A DNA stretch of 64,000 nucleotides from Fonsecaea monophora (GCF_001642475.1 NW_019174050.1:1-64000); one strand, 5' to 3'. Shown: positions 1-11,964, counted from the first letter of the stretch. Numbers and translations are program-made. Notes: generated by a model from the sequence alone, not told the origin.

Positions 1-2099
1 AAGGAACCAATCAAAATCCTCCGCGCCAGAAAATCCCTTGCACATGATACACGTTGGCTACGACAACCAGACCGGGCAGTTTACGGTAAGTCGGCAGCCA
101 ATTGAGCAGATCATCCATCCGTCCATTGATTAGAATCAACCCCCATTCTGGTGTCTGACAAGCTGATGCGTTCCAAACAGGGACTACCTGCAGAATGGCA
201 GAGGGTCTTAGCCGACAGTGGCATCACCAAGACTGAGCAAGACCAGAATCCACAGATGATGGTCAACATTGTCGAGACGTACAAGAACAATCTGGGCGGC
301 AACGACGATGGGGTGTGGCAGAAGTTTGACCACGCCAAACTCTCTGACTCCCCTCAAAGCAGCAACAGCAGCTACCAGAGCCCAGTGACGCCCATCATTG
401 GCTCAAGCGTTGCTTCGTACTCCCCCATGACTGGTGTGATATCACCCCCAGCCAGTCCTCGATTTCCCCAGAACCACGAGGGCAGCTTCGAAAACCCTCG
501 CGCTCCACCACCCGTACCGAAAGGCCCTCCCGCTAGTGCAATGGCAGGTATGAAACCGAGTCAATCACCAATTATTATGATGCCAAATCGACCTGCTCCC
601 AAACCGCCTGTACAGAGCCTGAGAGATATGGCGCCCTCCCGGCCTGCGCCTCCTCCTCCTATAACCCGAGATCTACCGCTACGGACAATTCAGGAGCCGT
701 TGAAACCACAGCCGCCTCCAGCCTCCCAGCCTAATACGCCATCTATTCCCCAAGAAGAAGCGCTGAGCCGCTCCAACTCGAAAGGACCATCGGTAACACC
801 ACCGCGTGCCCAGCCGGCAATCCAATCTCCTGCCCAGTATCAACAGCAGCAAGAACAGGCGATGCTGATAGCACAGCAAGCTATTCAGAGCAAACAACTA
901 GATCGAAGTCGAAGCCAGCGTCAAGTTGCGCCAGGAGCCCCCGAGGTTCCACCAAAGATCTTGCCTCAACAAGTCAGCCCCAACATTCCACAAGCGCAAT
1001 TTGCTGCAGTGACAGCTTCGCCGGCTCTCGAAGGTACTCCACAGGTAGCGGCCGTACCTCGACCCCGACAGAAACGGCAACAAAGCAATATCGTGGATGT
1101 TACTGCCAGGTTACGAGCAATCTGCACTCCTGGTGACCCGACCGCGAAGTACAGCAACCTCAACAAAATCGGGCAGGGTGCTTCTGGTGGTGTCTACACG
1201 GCTTTCGAAAATGGCACCAAGCGATGTGTTGCTATTAAGCAGATGAACCTCGAACAGCAACCGAAGAAAGACCTGATCATCAATGAGATCATTGTGATGA
1301 AGGACAGTAAGCATAAGAATATTGTCAACTTTATCGACAGCTATCTGCATGATGGAGACCTGTGGGTTGTCATGGAATACATGCAAGGTGGCAGTTTAAC
1401 CGATGTGGTGACATTCAATGTCATGAGCGAAGGACAAATTGCTGCAGTGTGTCGGGAGGTTAGTATTGTCCCGGGGAATCGGCGTAAGCATTCCGTTGCT
1501 GACTGTTTTAGACGCTCTACGGCTTACAACACCTGCATTCTAAAAACGTGATACACCGAGACATCAAATCTGACAACATCCTCCTTTCGGAAAGAGGGGA
1601 CATCAAGCTAACAGATTTCGGTTTCTGTGCCCAAATTAATGACACTCACAACAAGCGCACGACCATGGTTGGAACGCCATACTGGATGGCCCCAGAGGTG
1701 GTGACGAGAAAAGAGTACGGACGAAAGGTCGACATCTGGAGCTTGGGCATCATGGCGATCGAGATGATTGAGGGAGAACCACCATATCTGACCGAGTCAC
1801 CGCTGCGGGCCTTATACTTGATCGCTAAGTACGGAACACCACGTATCAAGGACGAGCAAGCCCTGTCGCCGGTCTTTCGAGATTTCCTCCATTTCGCCCT
1901 GAAGGTTGAACCCGAGAAGCGAGCAAGTGCTCATGATTTGCTACATGTAAGGCGATCTCCTACATCTTCGGTGTAGATCTCTAACGTGGAACAACAGCAT
2001 CCATTCATGCATAATTGTGCCCCGCTTTCCAGCCTGGCTCCGCTCGTTCAATCAGCGAAAGAAAGCAGAGCTGCCGAGAAGGCGAATAGAGGCAACTGA
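1..2099 (+). CDS. cla4: Cla4-like p21-activated protein kinase (3' part)
   Basis: Serine/threonine kinase of the PAK family, a Cdc42/Rac effector in polarity, septation and morphogenesis. The gene is cut by the window start. Exons as read: 2-85, 181-1458, 1512-1946, 1998-2099, all joined in phase 0, giving 632 residues. The first exon encodes the end of a CRIB/PBD motif (NPLHMIHVGYDNQTGQFT) continuing after the intron as GLPAEWQRVL. A long Pro/Ser/Gln-rich linker follows (about 300-1130), including a QQQ-rich stretch typical of Cla4 orthologues. The kinase domain starts near 1147: glycine loop GQGASGGV, VAIK lysine near 1231, HRDIKSDN near 1554, DFGF near 1615, TPYWMAPE near 1680. The tail (HPFMHNCAPLSSLAPLV) is Cla4-like. 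A PH domain would lie upstream of the window. The apparent frame start at 151 lies inside an intron. Alternative: Ste20-type PAK, less likely from the linker and tail. Confidence 0.88.
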
Positions 2100-2999
2100 T
2101 GGTTGTGCTGGTCTGATTCTTGTACAATTACTGTGACCAAGTGTGACTGAGACCAGCCCTTATCCGACTTGGCTGTGTTTTGGACACTGCGACCTCACGT
2201 TCAGCGCGATATGCTTTCGATATCCTGCGTCGGAGGGTGATATGCTTATTTGCGTTCTCCAAACATGCATTGTTAACAGCCAGAAGAAGAACTGGGAAGA
2301 GGCGATTATTAGACGCACTGCTACAGACTTTTATCTTTTCGACACGCCTCCCATCCAGGGTTGCTCGCATTACTTGCCGGTACTCGGTATTCTTTCTTAC
2401 TTTGTGCAGCGTTTCCTGCGGGCTATCAGCTTGCCGTTGCCTTGACGACTATTAAGAAAACATGATGATCAGATGAGCGGACAAAGGAGTTTTGTGGAAT
2501 ATGGGCAATGAGCAAAGGCAATGGGCATGAAAGGACTCGAGCCCGTCTGGTGGCTACTCAATTCCGGGACGATAGTATGGAGAGGTCTGAAAAGCGCCGT
2601 GAAGGGCGAGGGAATTTGACCTCAATTGTAACAGCAAGGCAGGCAGATGAGCCATGTAGACGAGAGAGCTCCTCGAAATCAAGAGCTACCATTTTGTAAA
2701 GACATCCCATCCCCTACCAGCGAGCCAGATGTGATATTGGTGTGGCTTGTGTGGAGGCATTCTCCACCTTTCACCCGCCACTCTGACCTGCTGCGTCACC
2801 GAGATTCGAACTGCGCTAAAAACTGGAGGTGAGTTCGTGCTAGCATTTGTTCATCAGGCTGCGCCGCATCCAACCCCAAAGATAAGTCGTGCTTCCATAC
2901 CGAGCCTTCTGTCCATGTCATAATTATCTGCTGTCGCGTAACTCTTGATCTCTCCTTCGTTGAAACCCTTGGTTCGATCAATAAGTTGACTTGCCCGCC
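2100..2999. other. Intergenic, cla4 3' end to hse1 promoter
   Basis: 900 bp between two genes on the same strand. It should hold the cla4 3' UTR and hse1 promoter/leader. No coding region is supported. It contains one copy of the 8-mer ACTCGGTA (2382-2389) that is abundant in the first gene desert. The last 60 bp before the hse1 ATG at 3000 are pyrimidine-rich, as is usual for fungal leaders. Confidence 0.7.
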
Positions 3000-5306
3000 A
3001 TGTTCCGGGCACAACAAAATGCATTTGACGACGCTGTTGGTAAGCTTTGAATCCTGAGACCACCGCGCTTCGCCATCACTGTTGCCTCACATCTGTATAC
3101 ATGGACTGACACATGCGCCTTTGTTTCTTTTTGTCCTATATAGCCAAAGCAACCGACGAGAACCTGACCTCCGAGAACTGGGAGTACATCCTTGATGTCT
3201 GCGACAAAGTCTCGTCCAGCGAGAGCGGGAGTAAAGATGTCGTGGCCGCCATGATCAAGCGGCTGGCACATCGCAACGCCAACGTCCAGCTCTACACCCT
3301 GGAGCTAGCCAATGCGTTGTCGCAGAATTGTGGAATCCAGATGCACAGGGAGCTGGCAAGTCGGAGTTTTACAGAGGCTTTGTTGCGGCTGGCAAACGAT
3401 CGAGTGCGTGCTTCCCTTCCAAGAGCCTAGAAGGCCGTGATGTCAACGACAAGGCACAAATTGGCTGATGAGTGGAATCTAGAATACGCATCAACAAGTG
3501 AAATCCAAGATAGTGGAGAGGATGGAGGCCTGGACCAAAGACTTCTCGAGCAATACCGAGTTGGGCATAATGGAGCAGGCATACATGAGATTGAAAGCAC
3601 AGAGTGAGTTCGCCATGAGGTGGAGAAGAGTGCTCCCCGATGCTGACCGCGAGGGCTAGATCCCAACCTCCAACCCCCTCAAGCCCCCGTTAAGAGTGCG
3701 ATCACGGATTGGGACAGACGAAGGGAAGAGGAAGAACTACAGATGGCTCTCAAACTTTCGATCCAAGACAAATCTGTCGTCGGTCCCTCTACTCAACCCT
3801 CGAGCAGTCCGGCGGAGCTAGCAGCCCAGCCGCCGGGTAGTGTTTCGCAACAGGCAGAGCATCAACCCGTACCCTCAGGGACAACTGCCGCAACAGTTTC
3901 ACGAGTACGGGCTCTCTTTGACTTTCAACCTTCTGAACCGGGCGAGCTTCAGTTCCGCAAGGGCGACGTAATAGCCGTTCTTGAGTCCGTATACAAAGAC
4001 TGGTGGAAGGGGTCTTTGCGCGGCCAGACAGGCATCTTTCCTCTCAACTATGTCGAAAAACTACAAGACCCCACTCCCGAGGAGTTACAGAAAGAAGCAC
4101 AAATGGAAGCAGAGGTTTTTGGCCAGATCAAGAATGTCGAGAAACTGCTTGCCCTGTTAAGCACGAGTACGGGAGACACGAACGTGCGCGACAACGAAGA
4201 GATCACCGAGCTGTACCACAGCACGTTGGCAATACGACCAAAGTTAATCGAACTAATCGGGAAATATACGCAAAAGAAAGGTAATCCAGAAAGGACGATG
4301 GACTTGTACCGTGCAATGAAATGCTAACGTGTACAGACGATTTCCAGCAACTCAACGAGAAATTTATCAAAGCCCGCCGCGATTATGAAGCACTTTTGGA
4401 GTCATCCATGGCACAATCCGCTGCACAATACGCTCGTCCTGGTCCTGCGGCATACGGATATGGGCCTGCAGGGGGCGGACCACCAGTCCAGCAGGGATAT
4501 CCGCCTCAGAGATTCTACACGCCTGGTGAGTTCTGAACCATTTTTGGGACAAGCTCGTCAAGAACACCATCTAAACAGGGGTATTTCCAGATGGCCAACC
4601 TCCCAACAATGCCATGCCCTACGCTTCAAACCAGCAAGCCCAACAGCCAGCCTTTCAGCCTCCATATCCGGTAGCCTCGCCGCCACCCCCAAGCCAGACG
4701 CCATCAAATCAACCTCAACCTCCCCCTTCTCAACTACCCGATAGTTACGCCGCTTACCCGAATCCCGCACAGGGACCGCTCCGCCGTCAATCACACCCTC
4801 CGCCTTCAGAGCCTTATGCGGCGTTTCCTCCGGCCGGTGACGGTTCTGCTCCACCAGGACGCCAATCGTACCCATCCATTCAGCCGCCGAATGTAGCACA
4901 GTTGCAGTATGGAGAGGACGGGAAAGATTACTCGCCTTCCAACTACTCGACCGAGGATCTCAGCCACCAACATCTACCAGCAACATCACAGCCTCCCTCG
5001 GGGCCTCCACAGCCATATCCGCCACAACAAGGGATCCCTATGGGGCAACAGCCACCTTCGCAGCCTCCACACGCGCTGTATCCATCGTCTCAACCACCAG
5101 CGTCATACGATTATCCGGTGCCCACCATCAGCTCCCCACCTCCAGCACCCAATCATGGCCCACCTGCGGTCCCCAGCGATCCTGCGCAAAGACCGATCAC
5201 GCCACTAGCACAGAACTCGGCTTATCCAGTGTTTTCACCGACGCAGACACAAGCGAATCCGCAGTATCAAGCTTATAGTCAGAGACCGACGAGTTATTAC
5301 AGGTAA
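3000..5306 (+). CDS. hse1: Hse1, ESCRT-0 class E vacuolar sorting subunit (STAM homologue)
   Basis: Partner of Vps27 in ESCRT-0; binds ubiquitinated cargo at the endosome for multivesicular-body sorting. Exons: 3000-3039, 3144-3403, 3483-3603, 3660-4280, 4337-4525, 4579-5306 (652 residues). The start MFRAQQNAFDDAVAKATDEN matches the family N-terminus. Order of domains: VHS (about residues 1-145), ubiquitin-interacting motif (REEEELQMALKLSIQ, about 155-175), SH3 (ALFDFQPSEPGELQFRKGDV through GIFPLNYVEKL, about 220-275), a GAT/coiled-coil segment, then a long Pro/Gln/Tyr-rich tail ending PTSYYR. All family landmarks are present. The last acceptor could be 4578 or 4590 (ag at both, in-frame, four residues different). 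Same strand as cla4, with 900 bp between them. Confidence 0.93.
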
Positions 5307-7608
5307 ATGAGGTTACGGACGGGCAGGAGTCTGCCGAGGGAAAATGAGATGGGAGGAAGGGAATGGCCATCCGAGGGATCGCATCTAGGACTCGCAAAGA
5401 TCCCGTCATGGATCTGGATCACATTGCAACCTCAGCGTGCACTAACATGAGTCATCACGCACACTCAATCAAGATCCTTTCACCCTCCTGTGCATTCCCC
5501 ATCCATGGCTCCCTCTTTTATCCTTGAGACTTGAAATGGACTGTAGAAGCCATGAAGTGGAGTTATCTCTGGGGACCACGAGCGCTTTCTTCGCATCACA
5601 GCGGAAGCGGGAACCCGAATTTGGGCATTGGAAGTTTTAGGAGGGGATCTTGACGACTACTAACGACCAATGCTCGGCGTATCCGAAATGCGGCAGGAAC
5701 ATGAGGAGAAAGGAGGGAACAAGGGAAGTTTGGTTTGGTGTTTCAACAGGCATTATCGTGGCGTGGATGTGGCGCTGCGTTATCCGTGTCCATAAGGTGT
5801 GATACCTGACTGTTGTGTCGTATAAACGACGCGCGCCAGGAGAATTTCGGAGACCCGAAGAAAGAAAGCCGTTTGCCTTGCGCAGCTAACTGACTCATTG
5901 ACCGAACCGATGAAAGACAAGACCCCAATCAAAATGAAATGACGAACGAATGACTCATTGTCCGAATCTTCTAAAGTTGGGTGAAAGTATATTGTGTTTA
6001 CAATGACATTGGACATATTTGTTGATCATGGGATTTTCCGAGCTTGTAGTTGTCGTTCTCGTTGTCGATTCCCCTGCTTCGCTATAGTGACTTCTACTTC
6101 CCTTACCTCCCTTACTTTCCTTCTGCTCTGCTTTGATTTGCTTTGCTTGGCTCGATGCGCTTCGATTCGATTCGATTCGATTCGACCCGGCCCGACTCAG
6201 TTAGTTGAATAATAATAGCAAATCATCCTTGTTCGGCCGCCGGGGGAAAGAGGGGAGTTTTCGAACTCTGAAGGAAGGGGCGTATTTTTCAACCGCTAGG
6301 AAAGATATTCGCGGTGCATTCGCAGCACATACACATGAACATGGACATGAACATGAATCTACATGGATGAATGAATGAATGAGATCTTCGTACTTTTGTT
6401 GTTGTTATCGTTATTGGTGTTCCCTTGTAAGGTTCTTGTTGGGAACTCGAAGTATATGTATGTACGTATGGATCTCAATACCGGAGAGTCTTCATCTTCA
6501 TCTTCCGTCGAAACCACCCGGGGTACAGTCTGCCAGTCAGTCCGTCCGTCGATCATGGTATGACCATGTCATGTGTATGTACTGCGTCTCGGGACTTCGG
6601 AGGTCGGAGTGTTTTGTCCTTCGCTTCCCATACATACCTATACAAACATAACATACATAACAAGCATACATACACCTACCGACCTACGGGCAATTATACG
6701 GTACTTTACGCGTCTCCTACGGTTCACTTCCCTTGGGTACACGACGAGAGGTTCCCCCACCCCACATTACTGGTAACTGCATCCAACTCGGAACCCATCC
6801 ATCTCTCTACCCCCTACCTCTCTGCCCCTACCCCACCCCGCCCGGAACCCCCTGCCCTGTCTTTGTCAATGCCTACGCCTAGTTACCCATCTACTCGTAG
6901 GTAGGTAGCAATAGTATGTCGGAGTTCGATAGACTTCGTTACAAAAGATAGCTCAGTTATGAGTCCAGCTGGCAGTGGCACTCCATTTTCTTGTTCTCGT
7001 TCTCGTGTAGGCCGAGAAAGCGACTGCTCGGAAAGGAATCCCGAGATGTCCGAGTTGGGTTCGAAATGGACAGCACAAACTCACTCGAACGCAATGTGCG
7101 AGGATGGGTAAAAGGCATGGGGGTCATATCTCAATGCGAAACACTTCAGAACTTGAGCAGTCTCTTTCAACTACAGAAAACCACACCCATAGCCCAGATC
7201 TCTATCGTTGTAGTATTAAGCATCGAACATCTAGACTCGGCTGAAACGTTGCCAAACACCCAAAGCATGAGCAAGAGAGCTCCAAGTCTGCGTCGTACGT
7301 GGATCCTTCCAGATTGGTTGTCTGAGCTGGGTGGATGGCTTTCTCGATTACTTGTAGCTTGATGTCGAAGTAGCATGGTTTTGTCCGTTTTTGTATTCAC
7401 AGCTGAGCAAAATGTGTGGAACAGGTGGTTCTGACCCAAGTAGATTTGCCGCGCCCGGCGCATTCGCTTTGCACTCAACACGCAATGCAGCCACCTTTTG
7501 TAAATGTGCACTTCCCAGAAACGAAATCGAACGTTGACATGTTGATCCTGCAACCCAGCCCAGTGACCCGGTATTTCACAGCCAGCACTCCCACATTCGG
7601 CAATTCAT
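5307..7608. other. Convergent intergenic region, hse1 / cytochrome b5
   Basis: 2.3 kb between the 3' ends of hse1 (+) and the cytochrome b5 gene (-). No protein family is recognisable in any frame; the open frames are short and low-complexity. It contains simple repeats: five copies of TTCGA at 6161-6185, an ATGA-type repeat near 6364-6382, ACATGA-rich sequence near 6330-6355, and TACATACCTA-type sequence near 6640-6680. It probably holds two 3' UTRs plus neutral spacer. Confidence 0.65.
6161..6185. repeat. Pentanucleotide microsatellite (TTCGA)5
   Basis: Five perfect tandem copies of TTCGA in intergenic DNA between hse1 and cytochrome b5. Read directly from the sequence. Confidence 0.95.
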
Positions 7609-8163
7609 CTATTTCTTGTCTTGGGTTTGCATGTAGGTGTATCCGAAATATGCGAGGGCCGCACCGACCAAAAGGACAGCATACATGGCAACACCCGTGC
7701 CGGTGTCTGCGGAACTTCCGCCGGGACCAGCAGCAATCTTGTCAGTGGCACCGACCTTGGGGGCTGGGTCACCCGGAGCGCGTTTTAGGGAGCCGACAAT
7801 GAGGCCCTCCAGGATTTCGCGGGCTTCATCTGAATGGCCAACGTCTTCAAAGGCTTCGGTTGCATCTTGACCTCCTACGTCGAGGAGAACTTCTTCACCG
7901 CCACTGTAAACGATTACACATAAGCATCAGTCACGAACACACGTGAAACAGGCTGGAGCATGAACTCGACATCAAAATGCGCAATCACAATGTGGGGCCA
8001 TCAGCGGTGGGGGATAAAGAGGCATTGGAAAGCATGTGGGAGCAACATACGGATGCTCGTCGACGAAAGATGAGGCATTGTAAACCTTGTCGTGGATGAC
8101 CACATAGAGATCTTTCTTGGTGTTGTGCTTCGACACCTCTGCGTATGTGAGGTCTTGAGACAT
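7609..8163 (-). CDS. CYB5: Cytochrome b5, tail-anchored ER electron carrier
   Basis: Donates electrons from NADH-cytochrome b5 reductase to fatty-acid desaturases/hydroxylases, sterol enzymes and P450s at the ER membrane. Two exons on the minus strand: 8163-8051 and 7903-7609, with a 147-bp intron splitting the proline codon of EHP (135 residues). Protein starts MSQDLTYAEVSKHNTKKDL. The heme-binding core has the two axial histidines H37 (VDEHPGGEE) and H61 (DVGHSDEARE). A Pro/Gly/Ala linker is followed by a C-terminal hydrophobic segment (about residues 105-128, VAMYAVLLVGAALAYFGY) and a short polar tail MQTQDKK, as expected for tail anchoring. Length is normal for the family. It is divergent from rap1, with 786 bp between the start codons. 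Confidence 0.95.
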
Positions 8164-8949
8164 GGCTGCGGAGTTGGGGACTGCGATTGGGTGAGATGAG
8201 AACGGCTTCTATCGAATCGGGGTCGATGAGATGGATTCGTGTGAAAATTCGACTCGGGAGGGGAGGACAAGAGGAGGACGATGGATACGAAAGGAGCAGC
8301 GAGGGTGCGAGTGAAGAGGAGAGGATCTATCAATTGATTATTGTGTGAAGAGAAGTGCCAGATTGTCGGTCGGGGAGAGTCAGTTGTGGCCGCAGTAATT
8401 AAGCCAACAACAGCGGCCGAGAAACTGAAAGAAACTGCGCAGGGACCATGTGGTGGAGCCACAGCAACCGCCATGCACACAATCCGGTCACTTTGGTTCA
8501 TATTCGGTCGGCAAGCGAATCGGAAGGCAGGTGATGGTAAGGTCCAACATGGCGGGACTTGATGCCCCAAACCTGTCAGCCCGCTTCCGATGACTTTCCG
8601 TCTTCCACCGACTTGTCGTCAACAAGTATAGTTGCGCTCAATTCCGCCCTGCCATCACTTCACTCGGCCTCGGAGAAGTTTGCCTTATTTGGTCGGGCCT
8701 GGTGGGACGTATTCCGTATCTCGTTCCAGGAATCTGGGGGATGTGGGTGGATGCGAAGGTCCAAGCAATTATTAACGTCACGTGTTTTCGTGCAGGCGAG
8801 CAGGTCGCGGATAAGGACCCAGGGACCCAAAAGTAGTGCGGAGAGGGTGTCTTCCATCATCTGTAAACAAAGCCAACACCACCTGCGCCCAACGAGATGC
8901 AACGATAGCACGACCACCGAGATCCCACATGCTCACTACTCTGCGGTAA
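8164..8949. promoter_or_regulatory. Divergent promoter, cytochrome b5 (-) and rap1 (+)
   Basis: 786 bp between two start codons pointing away from each other, so it must carry both promoters and leaders. A CCAAT pentamer (seen as ATTGG at 8186-8190) lies just upstream of the cytochrome b5 ATG. Long open frames crossing this stretch on the minus strand look like by-products of base composition, not genes. Confidence 0.6.
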
Positions 8950-11900
8950 ATGTCAGGCCACGTTGTACATCATGGTGTGCCACGCACGCACAATGATGAC
9001 AGCGACCGGGAATCTCACGCGACGCTGTTCGCGGGGCAAAAACTATGGTTCTCCCATGCTATCCCCCAACGGCAGCAGATGATCCAGAAAGCTCAACTCA
9101 ACGGCGCTGTGGTTGTGAGTAGAGATACCGAGGCCGATGTCAGACTTGTCGACCACCTCAGGAAGAACAATGCGCCAGGAACATACTCGTACAGATACGT
9201 TGAACTCTCCCTCCGTAATGGCCAACTCGAGAACCTGGCCGACCATGCCGTCGGAGCGCCCTCACGAGTCTCCCGGCCTGTCGGCAGTACTATCACAGCC
9301 CCTAAGTCTGGAAGGACACCCTTCACTGCGGAGGATGACCAGTTCCTCTGGGACTGGATGAAACCCTTCATTGACCGTGGAGGGGCTTGGAAGGGAAATG
9401 AGATCTACAAGCAGATGGAAGAGGCGAATCCGAGACATACCTACCAGAGTTGGCGTGACAGATGGATTAAACACACTCAATTTCACAAGCGACAAGTCCG
9501 TGAGACTGTCGCCCCCGAGCGGCCTCGTATGGACGCGCCAGAAACCCGTCTATCGCATAGTGTACACAAAAGAAGGCATCGGCCAGAATTACCTGATGAT
9601 GGAGGCAGCGCACGAGCCAAACCTGGGGTTGATCCAAGTCAGTGTGTAACAGCCGTGAGTGGCAGAGTCGGAGACAGGCTGCCAAACATTGCTGCTCCAC
9701 AGGGGGAAGTAAGCCTCACTGTCCCGACCACTCCTAGAAGTCCCGAAGTTGTTGCCGATACGCATCACGATGTCAGCCAGACACAATCCTCAACAAATCC
9801 CCAGTCTATGATCCGCACCTCATTCAATATAGAGGAATATGACGAACTTTATGAGTTGGCAGCGACATTTGAGGGTGGACAGTTCATTGATTTCGACACG
9901 CCATGGGAGGAGTTGGCCCGGCAGCGTGGTACGCATACACCTGCCGAATGGAAGCATTTCTTTATTTCGAGGATTATTCCTGACTATTGCAAAGCTAAGA
10001 ACTTGACTGTGTCAGAGGTTGCTCCTTATTTGGAGGGCGAACCTGACGAACATACTACAAACACAGTCGAACTGCTCGACTCCAGGGAAAAGGTTGAGGC
10101 GACATCTGTCACATCTGAAACCCAAGACGATGGCGAATGTGCAAATTGCTTTACCACCAAAACTGTCAGATGGCGACATGATAAAGAGGGCAAGCTCATT
10201 TGCGATGAATGTGCCAAGTTTGTGAGACGACATGGCTATCACAGGCCATCGACAGCTTTGTCAGTCGACGATGCTGCGATGAACAAGGACGAAGACGAAC
10301 AACCCGAAATACATGCAAGAAAGCGTCGCATCACAGACGGTCGAACCAATTCCGCCGCCAACACCAATCTTCCCCAAAATACCAGTCGTGTAGGCAGCAC
10401 TGGGCCTCCAGCGCCTGTTCGCGGAGACTACTCTCAACAGGTACCGTCTGACACACCACCCTCATTTCAGCTTGAGACTTCGCTCACAAGTCGTCCACCT
10501 GGACCTAACGAGTCAAGGAAGAGGCGTGCTGGAAAGGGTTCACAGTCTCAGTCTACGCAGGAATCAAGTCAATCCGGCACTCAAAGCCAGGCCGTGGATG
10601 ACAGTCTTCGACAGGAAAGCCACAATCAAACGCTACGGTCGAAAGGTCTGACAGCAGATATGCAAGACTTCCAGTCTAAGGAAAGTGATACCCATGCACA
10701 ACCTTCAACTGTCAGTGAAAACGACCCATCACGAGAAGGTGCAACCGCGTTCCTGGTCTCTCCGGGAGGGAAACGTAAGCCTACGCAAGATGAGCTGGGG
10801 GACATAAGTTATTGGCAACACTCTTCAATCAGGATACAGAACACAATCCGCAGTTCGTCACGCAGCCTGGCAGTGACGGATTCACAGTGGGATGATGCGC
10901 TCCTTCACCCAATGGCTTCGTCTAACCCGCCAAAGCGTGCACGAACCTTTCGTGACTACTCCCCAGTCTCTGCCACGGAATCTGACAACGATGACGAGAT
11001 GCGCAAACACTATAGGAGATCAAAATCGGGTCTAGCTGCAGATTTCAGCGGCTCTGCTACCCTTTTGCGAGACCAGGCGTCTGAACAATTCGAGACTGCT
11101 CAGGAGTCTATCCCGGAATACGAGACAGGACCAGAAGAACCGCTTCAGTCACACGGTCAGAGAAAGACACCACTGGCACTGTCTAATCGGCTTGAAGACA
11201 TCAAAGCCGAGCTTGACATAGCTATTGAACACCCGGAGTCTTCAGACAGGATCGATGCAGTTAGCGACAGTATATCTGATGTGGCTCATGAAGAAAATAC
11301 CAGGGAGAATGTCACGAGGCTGACAGAAATAGATGAATCCGACCACAGCCAGGATTCTCTGAAAGTCCAGCGCAGGCTGAGTGACCACAGCTTTCTTGAA
11401 CCTCCTCCGATTCTCTCATATCCTGCTCTTGGGAACCCGCAAGCGTCACCTGGCGCTGCAGACAAGCCAAGTTCCTCGGAAGATGCCAGTGGCAAGAGGG
11501 GAGAAGTCGAGGAAGAGCAGATAGAACAAGAAGACACCAGAGAGGATTCGTCTCCCGAGCCTGACGGTCACGAAACAGATGAATGGATGGCTCTTCAGCA
11601 AACCCTGCATTCAAGCGTCCCGGACTTGGAACCCGTGCTGTTCAAAGCCCTCGAGTCCACCAGCTTCGATTTTGGACTTGCAAGTGAAGTCGTGGAGATA
11701 ATGCTAACAAATCGACGTCGTGTCCTAGAGAAGCAGCGAGGGCGGGGCCTAAAGAGCGGGACCGGAAGGTTGACTGAGCTAGCAGAAGCCAACTTGGATA
11801 TGGAGAGTCTCCTCCCACAAGCTATGCGGGGCGTCTGGACTGAGACGGATGACTCTCTCCTCCTTAGTCCAGACGCAAACGATATGAATACGGTGTTGAG

Positions 11901-11964
11901 GAAGCATGGGCGAAACGTATGTGATTTGCGCTTCGAGTTCTTGCGGCACTTTGTGGAGGAGTGA
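8950..11964 (+). CDS. rap1: Rap1-type telomere/shelterin protein (BRCT, Myb, GATA-like zinc finger, RCT)
   Basis: Single-exon gene, 1004 residues. Domains in order: BRCT near residues 24-100 (ATLFAGQKLWFSHAIPQR... EADVRLVDHLR... SYRYVELSLRNG); Rap1 Myb/homeodomain-like near 112-180 (GRTPFTAEDDQFLWDWM... TYQSWRDRWIKHTQ); a second helical segment near 295-350 with TPAEWKHFFISRII; then a C4 zinc finger C397-X2-C400-X17-C418-X2-C421, GATA-like by spacing and by VRWRHD; a long Ser/Gln/acid-rich linker; and an RCT-like C-terminal domain from about 875 (DEWMALQQTLHSS... GVWTETDDSLLL... CDLRFEFLRHFVEE). BRCT-Myb-RCT is the defining Rap1 architecture, acting at telomeres through protein partners or DNA. 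The zinc finger is not part of the animal or yeast Rap1 I know. The start at 8950 is the first ATG in frame before the BRCT domain. Confidence 0.87.
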   Translation: MSGHVVHHGVPRTHNDDSDRESHATLFAGQKLWFSHAIPQRQQMIQKAQLNGAVVVSRDTEADVRLVDHLRKNNAPGTYSYRYVELSLRNGQLENLADHAVGAPSRVSRPVGSTITAPKSGRTPFTAEDDQFLWDWMKPFIDRGGAWKGNEIYKQMEEANPRHTYQSWRDRWIKHTQFHKRQVRETVAPERPRMDAPETRLSHSVHKRRHRPELPDDGGSARAKPGVDPSQCVTAVSGRVGDRLPNIAAPQGEVSLTVPTTPRSPEVVADTHHDVSQTQSSTNPQSMIRTSFNIEEYDELYELAATFEGGQFIDFDTPWEELARQRGTHTPAEWKHFFISRIIPDYCKAKNLTVSEVAPYLEGEPDEHTTNTVELLDSREKVEATSVTSETQDDGECANCFTTKTVRWRHDKEGKLICDECAKFVRRHGYHRPSTALSVDDAAMNKDEDEQPEIHARKRRITDGRTNSAANTNLPQNTSRVGSTGPPAPVRGDYSQQVPSDTPPSFQLETSLTSRPPGPNESRKRRAGKGSQSQSTQESSQSGTQSQAVDDSLRQESHNQTLRSKGLTADMQDFQSKESDTHAQPSTVSENDPSREGATAFLVSPGGKRKPTQDELGDISYWQHSSIRIQNTIRSSSRSLAVTDSQWDDALLHPMASSNPPKRARTFRDYSPVSATESDNDDEMRKHYRRSKSGLAADFSGSATLLRDQASEQFETAQESIPEYETGPEEPLQSHGQRKTPLALSNRLEDIKAELDIAIEHPESSDRIDAVSDSISDVAHEENTRENVTRLTEIDESDHSQDSLKVQRRLSDHSFLEPPPILSYPALGNPQASPGAADKPSSSEDASGKRGEVEEEQIEQEDTREDSSPEPDGHETDEWMALQQTLHSSVPDLEPVLFKALESTSFDFGLASEVVEIMLTNRRRVLEKQRGRGLKSGTGRLTELAEANLDMESLLPQAMRGVWTETDDSLLLSPDANDMNTVLRKHGRNVCDLRFEFLRHFVEE

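Noticed and set aside
2785..2830. GATTCGAACT on the plus strand, resembling a reversed tRNA B box
   Set aside because: No T stem, acceptor stem or A box can be built around it on either strand.
8001..8570. 189-codon minus-strand frame overlapping the cytochrome b5 5' region
   Set aside because: Overlaps exon 1 of cytochrome b5 in another frame and runs through the divergent promoter; low-complexity Ser/Pro/His composition.
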